Assembly (NCBI GenBank): GCA_963707875.1
Contig: CAVPRU010000002.1
Coordinates: forward strand, 1 to 64,000
DNA: 64,000 bases
Reading direction: 5' to 3'
Source of the DNA: SZUA-320 sp963707875
Lineage (GTDB): Bacteria; Gemmatimonadota; Gemmatimonadetes; Gemmatimonadales; GWC2-71-9
This document shows, piece after piece, positions 53,809 through 62,932 of the stretch (position 1 is the stretch's first letter; every line of letters starts with the position of its first letter). A model generated the notes under the pieces. That model saw nothing but the letters and a program-made list of their open reading frames with translations, ran no database searches and had not been told where the DNA came from. Position numbers and translations under genes: made by a program.

Positions 53809-55737
53809 GGCGCACCGTAGAGGTTGTAGAGCCACAGGCGCCGGATGGCCACCGGATCGTAGACGGGCAGAGGCTGGTCCCAGGAAACCGTATTGTAGGA
53901 GCTCCTCCAGGCACTCGAATAGAGCGACCCCACGTTGAACCCGCTGGTGGACCGCTCCAGGCAATACACCAGAAAGTCTCCCCCGGTCACCACCTGAGTG
54001 GAATAGGGCCAGGAGCCGCTTGGCGGGAAGCTGGAGAGGCTGCAGTGCTGGATCACATCGAGGACCCAACTGGCCGGTACCGAGAAGCCGTCGTGGGACT
54101 CCTCAGACCCGGGGGTGTTGGTCGGAGAGTCGGGTTCGCCGGCGCCATCCACCAGATCGTACAGGAATGCGGCCAACGAGGACTCGACCCGGACCCCGTC
54201 CCCACCGGGCGGCGGGTTGGTCGCTACCCCGGACGGGAACCCGGTCGTGTTGTTCTCCAGCCCGTAGTCGCCGCCATACGGGGAGATCCCGAGAACATCG
54301 CCGAGGGTGACCATGGCCAGGAAGTCGGCGACCCCCTCCCTGAAACTGCAGAGGTGAGCCGTCGTCTCGGTCCAGTCGTGGCTTTCACCGCAGCCCGAGC
54401 CCAGCCCCCAGGCCTCGACGGCATACCAGTGATACCCGTGGGCGTACTCGTGGACCGAAACGAACAGTCCGTCGTCCTGAGCCTGAGTGCTGAAGACGCG
54501 CTGGCGATTCGTCCTGATCATGTCGTTGGCCTGACACCCCGTGAACTCGGTGGTCGGGCAGTAGTTGATTCCGTACGATTCGTCCACGTCGGCGGCCTCG
54601 GCGTAGATCCTCGAGCGGCTCCGGCCGAACTTGGCCCACATCCGCGGGATATGGGTGGAGAGGTCAAGGAACACCCGGGCCGCGTAGTCATTGGCTACCC
54701 GGAGTTCGAAGTTCGCCCCGGAAAAGCCCGCGAAACCCGCCCCGGCGTACTGGTTGAACTTTCCGGCGGCGTATACGTATCCATTCCGCAAGAAGATATT
54801 CCCCTCGATGTACTCATAGCCGTCGGGGCAGGTGATGGTGAATCCCCCAACGCTGCTGGTCGCCGCGGCAACCGGATAGAAGAGGTCGTACTCGAGAACC
54901 CAGGGCTCCGACTTGCCCCAACACATCGCTTCGATCTCCGCCCCGGGCACCGGCCTCAGGAACACGGTGGCGGAGTCGCGGTCCCAATAGCGCAGCACCC
55001 CGGTCGCATAGGCCCCGCCGATAAGGGAAGCCTGGGGCTCCGGCCCCTGGACCGGCCCCCCAGGACGGACCCGGCGGATATCGTTGCCGCCCTGGGGCCC
55101 CCGCTTGGGACGGAACGGACCATACGAACCGAACAGGGGAATCAGGGTGGATTCCACGGCCTTGTGGTCATAGCCCTCCGTCAGTCGGCCGCCCTTCTCG
55201 TCGACCAAAATCCACAGATTGGCTTCGGAATGGTCGAGCACCACGGTATCTCTGATCCGGCGAACCTCGGAGGGACCGGGCTTGCTTCGGGCGACCGCCA
55301 TCACCCGATAGTACCCGGGCTGCTGGAAGGTCACCGTCTCGCTCAGGTCGGCCCGGCTCCCGATACTCACCGAGGCCCGATGCCTCCCGATCTCCTGGAC
55401 CTTGATGTCGGGTCCAGGCCCCGGAACGAGGTCATCGTCCATCAAGTAGAGCCGGTAGTCACCCTGGTCGGCCGCCAGCCGGCCGGTAAACTCCGCCCTC
55501 ACTCGAATCGGAGTCCCGGGAGTGAACGGTCCCACGGCGGCCATGGCAATCTCAACTCGGGGAATGGCAGGGAATTCGTCTGCGGGCCTGGCGGCCCGTT
55601 CCAGGACTGGCTGGGGAGAGGTACCGGGAACAACCGGCTCGGTCAGTTCCTCGCGCTGACTACAGCCGGCTGCCACGCTGACGACAAGCAGGAGTATCCC
55701 CCCCCCCCCGAAAAACCGCGAATGAACGGAATGCCAT
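53805..55737 (-). CDS. Putative gluzincin metalloprotease lipoprotein, out of frame at a poly-G tract
   Basis: About 640 residues. ATG 55737, after GAGGAGG, encodes MAFRSFAVFRGGG, and the frame is then broken by 12 G. With 11 or 14 G it reads on into ILLLVVSVAAGCSQ, a perfect lipoprotein signal with the acylated cysteine at residue 25. The remaining frame is open from GTG 55676: a beta-rich N-terminal region (RVEIAMAAVGPFTPGTPIRV), then a peptidase domain with HEYAHGYH at about residues 429-436 (HExxH zinc motif), the third ligand candidate in CSFREGVADFLAMV, and cysteine-rich segments. It is followed by three small lipoprotein genes with GTGA overlaps. The peptidase call is by motif; the family is not recognised. 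Confidence 0.75.
55698..55709 (-). repeat. Homopolymer of 12 C (12 G on the coding strand) in the protease signal peptide
   Basis: An uninterrupted run of 12 C on the plus strand, at codons 10-14 of the protease gene. One base less would put the lipoprotein signal and protease domain in the same frame; the present length truncates translation after about 25 codons. No other homopolymer of this length was noticed in the window. Confidence 0.9.
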
Positions 55738-55886
55738 GACGGGCCTCCTCAGATGAGGGTCGCTGCGACCATCATGGGAAGGATTCCCGAATCCGGCAAG
55801 ACCCTGTCTGGCTGGAAATCCGACTGCTCCGGTGCTGATAACGAATGGAGCGAAACCCGCGGGCGCCGACGGTGCCGGCGCCCTGA

Positions 55887-56390
55887 TCACTCGCCGAACA
55901 CCGGACTGAAGTCCTCCTCGGCCCGCGGCTGCAACTGGGGATTGTCGTTCAGCATCCGGGCGCAGGTGTTCCACCGCAGAATCGCGTCGTGGTTGCCGGC
56001 CGGACTCAACCGCTCCGCCTCCTCGAAGTGCTCCATCGCTTCCCGGAGCGCATGGTAGGCCAGCTCGGCTCGGCCCGGCTTTCCCCGCTTCCACACCGCG
56101 TGCCCCCACCGCTCGGCGATGATCCCGGCGTAATAGGCCGTTTGATAGGGATCGGTCAGCTGCGGGAGCACCTCCCTCGCCTGCACCGGGGTGGCCCCGA
56201 CGTGCTCGGTGAACTGATCGCTCCGCGCCAGCAGCAGCATTACCAGCGCCTTCTGATTCCCGGGGTCGGCGGCCAGTACGTCGAGACAGATGCTCTCCGC
56301 CGCGGTTGGATCGTTGAGCAGCCGGTACCGCTCCGCCTTTTCCAGGGCCCGGACAATCCCGCTGGTCGTGATCTTCTTGAACGCGAACAT
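55887..56390 (-). CDS. TPR-like cytosolic protein
   Basis: A 167-aa protein without signal or membrane segment, formed by helical pairs in TPR-like spacing: VRALEKAERYRLLNDPTAAE, ICLDVLAADPGNQKALVMLL, QAREVLPQLTDPYQTAYYAG, ELAYHALREAMEHFEEAERL. ATG 56390 follows AGGAGG. It sits 14 bases downstream of sdhB and may be the last gene of that operon. A scaffold or assembly role for complex II is conceivable from position but not shown by sequence. Confidence 0.75.
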   Translation of the reverse strand: MFAFKKITTSGIVRALEKAERYRLLNDPTAAESICLDVLAADPGNQKALVMLLLARSDQFTEHVGATPVQAREVLPQLTDPYQTAYYAGIIAERWGHAVWKRGKPGRAELAYHALREAMEHFEEAERLSPAGNHDAILRWNTCARMLNDNPQLQPRAEEDFSPVFGE

Positions 56391-56404
56391 GGTTCCCTCC
56401 TGAC

Positions 56405-57160
56405 TCAGGGTCCAGCGACCTTGCCGGTCATCAGGCCCACCAGCTTGACAATCGGATCAAAGGCGTCATCCATCACCCGCTCTTTCATCGGGATGATGGC
56501 ATTGTCGGTGATGCTGATGTTCTCCGGGCAGACGGTGGTGCAGCACTTGGTGATGTTGCAGTAGCCGATCCCCTGGCTCTTCCGCAGTTCCCCCCGGCGA
56601 TCGAGGGTGTCGAGCGGATGCATCTCCAGCGCCGCGGTGTAGACCAGGTACCGGGGCCCGATGAACTCCTCGTGCAGATGGTGGTCCCGAAGCACGTGAC
56701 AGACATCCTGGCAGAGGAAGCACTCGATGCACTTCCGGAACTCCTGGACCCGGTCCACATCGGCCTGGTCCATCCGCCAGGTGCCGTCCGCCGCATCGGG
56801 CGCCCGAGGGGTAAACGGCCGAATCTTCCGCTTGACCCGGTAGTTCCAGCTCACATCGGTCACCAGATCGCGGGCATGCGGGAAGGCCCGCATCGGCTCC
56901 ACCGTGATCGGCTCCGACAGGTCCAGATCGGACATCCGGGTCATGCACATCAGCCGAGGCTTCCCGTTGATCTCGGCGGAGCAGGAACCGCACTTGCCGG
57001 CCTTGCAGTTCCACCGCACCGCCAGATCGGGGGCCTGGTCCGCCTGGATCTGGTGGACGGCATCGAGGACCACCATGCCCTCTTCCACCGGGGTGGAGTA
57101 CTCGGCAAAGTCCCCGTGCCCGTCGGCCCCGCGCCAGAGTTGGAACCTCGCGTCGCTCAT
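56405..57160 (-). CDS. sdhB: Succinate dehydrogenase/fumarate reductase iron-sulfur subunit
   Basis: A 251-aa iron-sulfur protein of complex II that passes electrons from FAD to quinone. The 2Fe-2S ligands are in CKAGKCGSCSAEING and MCM, the 4Fe-4S ligands in CIECFLCQDVCHVL, and the 3Fe-4S ligands in CNITKCCTTVCPENI. ATG 57160 begins MSDARFQLWRGADG. It lies 37 bases downstream of sdhA, and the order anchor, flavoprotein, iron-sulfur protein is that of the B-type enzymes with one membrane subunit. Confidence 0.97.
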   Translation of the reverse strand: MSDARFQLWRGADGHGDFAEYSTPVEEGMVVLDAVHQIQADQAPDLAVRWNCKAGKCGSCSAEINGKPRLMCMTRMSDLDLSEPITVEPMRAFPHARDLVTDVSWNYRVKRKIRPFTPRAPDAADGTWRMDQADVDRVQEFRKCIECFLCQDVCHVLRDHHLHEEFIGPRYLVYTAALEMHPLDTLDRRGELRKSQGIGYCNITKCCTTVCPENISITDNAIIPMKERVMDDAFDPIVKLVGLMTGKVAGP

Positions 57161-57197
57161 CCGATCTCCCGGAACCTCGAGGGAAACTCGCCGCCCA

Positions 57198-59006
57198 CTA
57201 CTGGTACTTCTCCACCAGCGCCTGGAGCGCCGGGGTGACCCCGGTCACGGGAACCCTCTGCGGGGCCCCGCCGTCCTGCCCCTTCGACGCCACCAGGTTG
57301 TGCCGGCCCCACTCCTTGTCCTTGTTCTGGAAGTCGTCCCGGAAGTGGCCGCCCCGGCTCTCGCGCCGAGCCAGCGCCGCATCGACCACCACCTCGGAGA
57401 TGGTGAGCAGGTTGGCCAGGTCGAGCGCGGTGTGCCACCCCGGGTTGTACTCCCGATGCCCCACCGCACTGGCCCGAGCCGCCCGGGCCCGAAGCGCCTT
57501 CAGCGCCTCCCTGGCGCGGAGCATCTCGTCCTCCCGCCGGACAATCCCCACCAGATCCTGCATCATGACCTGGAGGTCGTGCTGGATGGCGTACGGGTTC
57601 TCACCACCGGTGCGATCGAACGGCGCCAGGGTGTCGCGCAGCACCTCCTCGACCTCGCCCCCGTCCGGGTTCAGCGCCCCATGGTTCCGGGCGTAGATCG
57701 CCGCGTGCCCCCCGGCCCGCATCCCGAACACCAGGAGGTCGGACAGCGAGTTGCCGCCCAGCCGGTTGGCGCCGTGCAGACCGGCCGCCACTTCTCCCGC
57801 CGCAAAGAGCCCCGGCACCGTGGACATCTGGGTGTCGCCATCCACCCGCACCCCGCCCATCACGTAGTGGGTGGTCGGTCCCACCTCCATCGGGGTGGAG
57901 GTGATGTCGATGTCGGCCAGCTCCTTGAACTGGTGGTACATGCTGGGGAGCTTCTTGCGGATGTGCTCGGCGGCCTTGGGAATCTTCTCCTTGATCCAAG
58001 CGATGTCGAGGAAGACTCCGCCGTGCGGGCTCCCCCGCCCTTCCCGCACTTCCCGCACGATGCAGCGCGCCACATGGTCGCGGGTCAGCAGCTCCGGCGG
58101 GCGACGGGCCTCCTTGTCGCCGGTGACGTAGCGCCAGCCCTCTTCCGGGGTGTCGGCCGTCTGCTCGCGATAGAGCGGCGGGATGTCGTCGAACATGAAC
58201 CGGCGGCCCTCGCTGTTGACCAGGATGCCGCCTTCCCCGCGGACCCCCTCGGTCACCAGAATCCCCTTGACGCTGGGCGGCCAGACCATCCCGGTCGGAT
58301 GGAACTGGATGAACTCCATGTCCTGCAGCGCGGCCCCGGCGTGCCAGGCCAGGGCATGGCCATCCCCGGTGTACTCCCAACTGTTGCTGGTGACCGAGTA
58401 GGCCCGACCGATCCCTCCGGTGGCGAGCACGATGGCGCGGGCCCGGAACAGCTTGAACCGGCCGCGCTCCCGCTCGTAGGCCAGCGCCCCGCAGATCCGG
58501 CCATCCTGGACGAAGAGCGAAACCACCGTCACTTCCATGTGGACGTCGATCCCCTGATGGATGCCGTGGTCCTGGAGGGTCCGGATCATCTCGAGCCCGG
58601 TCCGGTCGCCGACGTGCGCCAGCCGGGGATACCGGTGTCCGCCGAAGTTGCGCTGGAGAATCCTCCCGTCGCGGGTCCGGTCGAACAGGGCCCCCCACGC
58701 CTCGAGCTCCCGGACCCGGGCCGGCGCCTCCCGGGCGTGCAGCTCGGCCATCCGCCAGTTGTTGACGTACTGGCCGCCCCGCAGGGTGTCGGTCGCGTGG
58801 ACTTCCCAGCTGTCCCGGTCGTCCACGTTGGCCATTGCCGCCGCCACCCCGCCCTCGGCCATCACGGTGTGCGCCTTGCCGAGCAGGGACTTGCAGACCA
58901 GACCGACGGAAACGCCCGCGGCGGCGGCCTCGATGGCCGCCCGAAGCCCGGCGCCACCAGCTCCGATGACCAGCACGTCGTGATCGATGGTGTCATACCC
59001 CGGCAT
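57198..59006 (-). CDS. sdhA: Succinate dehydrogenase/fumarate reductase flavoprotein subunit
   Basis: A 602-aa flavoprotein of complex II, oxidising succinate to fumarate. The FAD-binding Rossmann motif is VLVIGAGGAGLRAAIEAA, the FAD-linked histidine is in KAHTVMAEGG, substrate/active-site segments are in DMEFIQFHPTGM and GVRGEGGILVNSEG, then PMEVGPTTHYVMGGVRV and AAGEVAAGLHGANRLGGNSL. ATG 59006 directly abuts the stop of the membrane-anchor gene. All expected residues are present and the length is normal. Confidence 0.97.
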   Translation of the reverse strand: MPGYDTIDHDVLVIGAGGAGLRAAIEAAAAGVSVGLVCKSLLGKAHTVMAEGGVAAAMANVDDRDSWEVHATDTLRGGQYVNNWRMAELHAREAPARVRELEAWGALFDRTRDGRILQRNFGGHRYPRLAHVGDRTGLEMIRTLQDHGIHQGIDVHMEVTVVSLFVQDGRICGALAYERERGRFKLFRARAIVLATGGIGRAYSVTSNSWEYTGDGHALAWHAGAALQDMEFIQFHPTGMVWPPSVKGILVTEGVRGEGGILVNSEGRRFMFDDIPPLYREQTADTPEEGWRYVTGDKEARRPPELLTRDHVARCIVREVREGRGSPHGGVFLDIAWIKEKIPKAAEHIRKKLPSMYHQFKELADIDITSTPMEVGPTTHYVMGGVRVDGDTQMSTVPGLFAAGEVAAGLHGANRLGGNSLSDLLVFGMRAGGHAAIYARNHGALNPDGGEVEEVLRDTLAPFDRTGGENPYAIQHDLQVMMQDLVGIVRREDEMLRAREALKALRARAARASAVGHREYNPGWHTALDLANLLTISEVVVDAALARRESRGGHFRDDFQNKDKEWGRHNLVASKGQDGGAPQRVPVTGVTPALQALVEKYQ

Positions 59007-59810
59007 CTAGAAGATCCTCAGGTCAGTCCAGATCCCCATCGAACAGAGCCGGACGTAAAGATCGGTAAAGGCCACCATGAGCAGGCTGAGCCAGGCCCAT
59101 CGGTTGTGGACCCGATTGAGACAGGTGGAGCAGTTGTAGGGAACCCGAAACCCGGATTGCTTCGAAAACTGGTCCCGGAAGCCTCCCAGAATGTGGCGCA
59201 TCGAGTGGCAGCCGAAGGTATAGCCCGAGAGACAGACCACGTTGGTGGCCAGAACCAGGGTGCCTACCCCGAGACCGAAGCCGGTCCCCCCGGTGGCTGG
59301 ATCCGGAAACCACAGTGCCTTCCAGACATCGTGGGTCAGAAATCCGAGGAAGACCACCGAGATCATCAGGAAGTACCGGTGCACGTTCTGGAACACCAGC
59401 GGGAAGTATCGCTCGCCCAGATAGCTCTGCCGCGGCTCGCCGACGGCGCAGGCCGGCGGGTCGGCCCAGAAGGCCTTGTAGTAGGCGCCGCGATAGTAGT
59501 AGCAGGTAAACCGGAACAGGGCCGGGATCGGGAGGATGAGCAGGGCCGGTGAGAACGGGAGCCAGCCCGGCCACCAGCCCGGCTTCGGTCCCAGGAGGGC
59601 GTGGGGGCTCGAGCCGAGAATCTCCGGACTGTAGAACGGGGAGAGGTATGGCCCGAAGGTATAGTGCGCGTTCTGGAAGGCCGCCCAGGTGGCATAGACC
59701 AGGAAGCCGCTCAGCACCACGAACACGATCAGCGGCTGGACCCACCAGGCGTCGCGCCGGAGCGTCTGGCCGGCGCCACGCCTGGTGAGCGGGACCGTCA
59801 CGTGCGTCAT
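59007..59810 (-). CDS. sdhC: Succinate dehydrogenase membrane anchor (cytochrome b-type)
   Basis: A 267-aa membrane subunit with five hydrophobic helices (PLIVFVVLSGFLVYATWAA, FSPALLILPIPALFRFTCYY, VHRYFLMISVVFLGFLTH, GVGTLVLATNVVCLSGYTFG, WAWLSLLMVAFTDLYV), anchoring complex II and supplying quinone and possibly heme sites. Several histidines lie near helix ends (NVHRY, LTHDVW, CHSMRHILG) and could bind heme. Position before sdhA and sdhB makes the assignment secure, although the sequence alone is divergent. ATG 59810 has GGAGGA eight bases upstream. It diverges from the hybrid kinase gene across 174 bases. Confidence 0.85.
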   Translation of the reverse strand: MTHVTVPLTRRGAGQTLRRDAWWVQPLIVFVVLSGFLVYATWAAFQNAHYTFGPYLSPFYSPEILGSSPHALLGPKPGWWPGWLPFSPALLILPIPALFRFTCYYYRGAYYKAFWADPPACAVGEPRQSYLGERYFPLVFQNVHRYFLMISVVFLGFLTHDVWKALWFPDPATGGTGFGLGVGTLVLATNVVCLSGYTFGCHSMRHILGGFRDQFSKQSGFRVPYNCSTCLNRVHNRWAWLSLLMVAFTDLYVRLCSMGIWTDLRIF

Positions 59811-59969
59811 GCGGATCCTCCGACGAGGATGCGGGGGGGACGGCGATGGTGGACCGGCCGTGCGCCGGACCCCGCAAACTCAGGGCGGACGGGCCGGTCC
59901 GCAAGTGCCGCTTCCCCGCAAGAAGCCGGGCTGACCGGACAGAACCTGTCGTCCGCTCGGGGAACGGGA

Positions 59970-59975
59970 TAGCTT
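59970..59975 (+). promoter_or_regulatory. -10-like box close to the hybrid kinase start
   Basis: TAGCTT at 59970-59975 lies nine bases before GTG 59985, with no Shine-Dalgarno sequence between them; another candidate for a leaderless transcript. No -35 box is clear. Confidence 0.3.
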
Positions 59976-59984
59976 TCCAGTCTC

Positions 59985-62543
59985 GTGTCCGCCGATCCCG
60001 TTGTGCTCACCGAGCGGAGGCTGCACACCCGGCCTCCAGCCGCCCGGGCGTCCAGCCCGCCGCGGGACTGGACGACCCGGTGGCTCTGGGCCGGCGTGGT
60101 CTACGCGGTGGCCCTGGTCAGCCTGGAACTGGTCCGCATGGACCGCGCGGTCGGCTGGGGCCTGATCCTCGATCGCCTCGGCTTCCTGCCGCTCCAGGCC
60201 GGCGCCACCCTGGCCCTGTATCGCGCCGCCCAGCGCCCCGATCTCCGCCACCGGCTCAGGACCGGGCTCCGGTTTCTCGCCGCGGCGTTCTTCGCGCTCT
60301 GCCTCGGCACGGCCAGCTCGTACTTCCTGGCGCCGGCCCCCCAGGCGGGCGGCTACCTGGGCCTCTCGGAGATCGGGTTCCTGGCCTACTACCCGCTGGC
60401 CGCCATCGGGCTCCTGCTTCTCCCGTTCTCGCCGCGCCGTCAGTACACGGCGGTCCGGGTGGCGCTCGACATGGCGGTGGTCACGGCCTCTGTCGGGGTC
60501 ATCATCTGGATGATCCTGGGCCTGGCCGGTGCCGGCGACACGGTCACCCCGTTTGAACGGGCCATGAGCTTTGCCTACCCGATCGCGGCCCTCCTGGGAG
60601 TCATCGCGGCCGACCAGACCCTGGTCCGCGGGCGGCCGGCGGCGGGGAAGCGCGGGTTCCGGCTGATCGCGGGCACCCTGGCGCTCGCGATGATCACGGA
60701 CCTGCTCTTCAACCTCCTCTGGTCTGCCGGCTACACCGGTTTCAACTGGGCGGTCGCCCCGAGCGCCCTCGCCGACGTCGGGATGATGTGGGGGGCCTGG
60801 TTCTACCGGATCGACCCGATCACCGAGTCCGGTGAAGCCACCCGCCGCCCACTGGTCTTCAACCCGCTCCCGTTGCTCGCGGTCACCGGGCTCGCGGCGC
60901 TGGTCTTCTGGGCCACCGAACACAAGATCAGCCTCCCGCTGCAACCGGTCATGCTCAGCCTCGTTGGACTGATGCTGCTGCTGGTCCTGCGGGAGGCCAT
61001 GACCGTCCGGGATGTGGCAGAGCACCTGGCTCAGACCGCCGCGCAGGAACAGGAGCGGCGATTCGCCTCGCTGGTTCGTCACTCTTCCGATGTGCTCCTG
61101 GTGCTGGATCCGTCCCACCGGGTGGTGTTCGCCAGTCCGTCGGCCGATGGATCACTGGGGACCGTGCCGGGGAGCTTGCTGGGCCTGAGGCTGATCGACC
61201 TGGTCCATCCCGCGGATGCCGGCCCGGTCCAGGAGGCGCTCGACCGACTCCAGCTCGATCCCGGCGGCAACACCACCTTTTCCTGGCGGGGCCGCAGCGG
61301 CGAGTCCCCGGTGTCGTTCGAGACCGCCGCTACCAACCTGCTCGCCGAGCCCGGGGTCGGCGGCCTGGTCCTCAACTCGCGCGACACGACCGCGCGGCTC
61401 CAGCTGGAGGAACAGCTTCGCCATGTCCAGAAGATGGACGCGATCGGCCGGCTGGCCGGCGGCGTGGCCCACGATTTCAACAACCTGCTGACCGCCATCC
61501 TGGGCGGAACCGAACTTGCCCTCCGCGAGCTGGATGACGATCACCCGGCCGCGAAGGACCTGGTCCAGGTGCGCACCGCCGCGTCACGGGGGGCCGCGCT
61601 GGTGGCACGGCTCCTCGCGTTGAGTCGCCGCGAGGTCACCAACCCCCGGGTTGTCTCGGTACCCCGGCTGGTGACCGAGACCCTGCCACTGGTGGAGAGC
61701 CTGCTGGGGCGCGAGATCACCTTCACCCAACGGATCAGTCCCGACGCCGGACACACCCTGATCGACCCGACGGATCTGGAGCATTGTCTCCTGAACCTGG
61801 CGGCCAACGCCCGCGACGCCACGCCGGACGGTGGGACTTTTACCGTCACCGTCGACCGGGTGGACCTGACCCGGCCGCTCGAGTCGGCGATCCTGCCCGC
61901 CCCCGTCGGGCGCTATGTGCGGCTGATCGCGACGGACGACGGGGAAGGGATCGATACGACCACTCTCTCCCGGATGTTCGAACCCTTCTTCACCACCAAG
62001 GGGCAGGGCCGCGGCACCGGCCTGGGGCTGGCCAGCCTGTTCGTGACCCTCGAGCGGGCGGGCGGCGGCATCACGGTCAGCAGTGAGCCCGGTCGCGGCA
62101 CCACGGTGACGCTCTACCTGCCGATGGTCGAAGAGGAGGAAGCCCCCCGCCTGTTCAGGGCCAGCAGCGCGGATCACCCCGGAACGATCCTGCTGGTGGA
62201 CGACGACCCGGGGGTTCGACAGGCCGCGACCCGCATCCTGGAGACCCAGGGCCATCTGGTGCTGTCCGCCGGCGACGCTCGGGAGGCCTTCGAACTCGCC
62301 TCCCGGCAGCCGATTGCGATCCTGCTCACCGACGTGATGATGCCGGGCGAGAGCGGCCCCCGGCTCGCCGCCCGGCTGCTGGCCGCCCAACCCGGCCTTC
62401 AGGTGCTGTTCATGTCCGGCTACACTGGAGACGAGCTGGCCGACGCCGGGATCAAGCCCGGCCAGGTCGAACTGCTCCGGAAGCCCTTCACGGTGGAGGA
62501 GCTGACCCGCCGAGTGCGGGAGGCACTGGCGCGGGCCGGATGA
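59985..62543 (+). CDS. Hybrid sensor histidine kinase with membrane sensor, PAS and receiver domains
   Basis: An 852-aa hybrid two-component sensor. Residues about 35-345 form eight to nine membrane helices (LWAGVVYAVALVSLELV to PVMLSLVGLMLLLVLREAM), then a PAS-like domain (FASLVRHSSDVLLVLDPSHR), a HisKA domain with the phosphorylated histidine at about 496 in GGVAHDFNNLLTAILGG, a catalytic domain (LNLAANARDATPDGGTF, FEPFFTTKGQGRGTGLGL), and a receiver with the accepting aspartate at about 783 in LLTDVMMPGESGPR. No output regulator is nearby. The GTG start gives no ribosome site. It ends four bases into yciH (ATGA). Confidence 0.93.
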   Translation: MSADPVVLTERRLHTRPPAARASSPPRDWTTRWLWAGVVYAVALVSLELVRMDRAVGWGLILDRLGFLPLQAGATLALYRAAQRPDLRHRLRTGLRFLAAAFFALCLGTASSYFLAPAPQAGGYLGLSEIGFLAYYPLAAIGLLLLPFSPRRQYTAVRVALDMAVVTASVGVIIWMILGLAGAGDTVTPFERAMSFAYPIAALLGVIAADQTLVRGRPAAGKRGFRLIAGTLALAMITDLLFNLLWSAGYTGFNWAVAPSALADVGMMWGAWFYRIDPITESGEATRRPLVFNPLPLLAVTGLAALVFWATEHKISLPLQPVMLSLVGLMLLLVLREAMTVRDVAEHLAQTAAQEQERRFASLVRHSSDVLLVLDPSHRVVFASPSADGSLGTVPGSLLGLRLIDLVHPADAGPVQEALDRLQLDPGGNTTFSWRGRSGESPVSFETAATNLLAEPGVGGLVLNSRDTTARLQLEEQLRHVQKMDAIGRLAGGVAHDFNNLLTAILGGTELALRELDDDHPAAKDLVQVRTAASRGAALVARLLALSRREVTNPRVVSVPRLVTETLPLVESLLGREITFTQRISPDAGHTLIDPTDLEHCLLNLAANARDATPDGGTFTVTVDRVDLTRPLESAILPAPVGRYVRLIATDDGEGIDTTTLSRMFEPFFTTKGQGRGTGLGLASLFVTLERAGGGITVSSEPGRGTTVTLYLPMVEEEEAPRLFRASSADHPGTILLVDDDPGVRQAATRILETQGHLVLSAGDAREAFELASRQPIAILLTDVMMPGESGPRLAARLLAAQPGLQVLFMSGYTGDELADAGIKPGQVELLRKPFTVEELTRRVREALARAG

Positions 62544-62893
62544 GCAGGGGTCGTTCCGGCGGGCTAGTCTACTCCACCCAGCACGGGCAGATGTGTCCCC
62601 GCTGCCGCCGCTCCGCCATCGAGTGCACCTGCGCCCGGGACACCGCGCTCCCGCCAGGCGATGGGATCGTCCGGATCCGGCTCGAGACCAAGGGCCGGCG
62701 CGGGAAGGGCGTCACCACCATCTCCGGTGTCCCTCTGCCCGCCACCGAACTCTCGGCGCTCGGCAGCGAGCTCAAGCGGCTCTGCGGCTCGGGCGGCACC
62801 ACCAAGGACGGTATCATTGAAGTCCAGGGCGACCACCGCGAACGGATCGCCCGGGAGCTGGCCAGCTCCGGATGGAAGATCAAGACCATCTGA
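62540..62893 (+). CDS. yciH: SUI1/eIF1-like translation factor YciH
   Basis: A 117-aa protein of the YciH/SUI1 family, which binds the small ribosomal subunit and affects start-codon selection. A zinc-binding-like N-terminus (CPRCRRSAIECTCARD) precedes the SUI1 core: IVRIRLETKGRRGKGVTTI, LPATELSALGSELKRLCGSG, TTKDGIIEVQGDHRERIARE. ATG 62540 overlaps the hybrid kinase stop (ATGA), implying translational coupling. Confidence 0.95.
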   Translation: MSRGRSGGLVYSTQHGQMCPRCRRSAIECTCARDTALPPGDGIVRIRLETKGRRGKGVTTISGVPLPATELSALGSELKRLCGSGGTTKDGIIEVQGDHRERIARELASSGWKIKTI

Positions 62894-62932
62894 CGCACCA
62901 CATTTGACTCACTACCCGCCAGGGAGATTCTC

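Noticed and set aside
56904..59552. A plus-strand frame of 882 codons antisense to sdhCAB
   Set aside because: Proline/histidine-rich shadow of the sdh genes with no ribosome site; the minus-strand genes are unmistakable.
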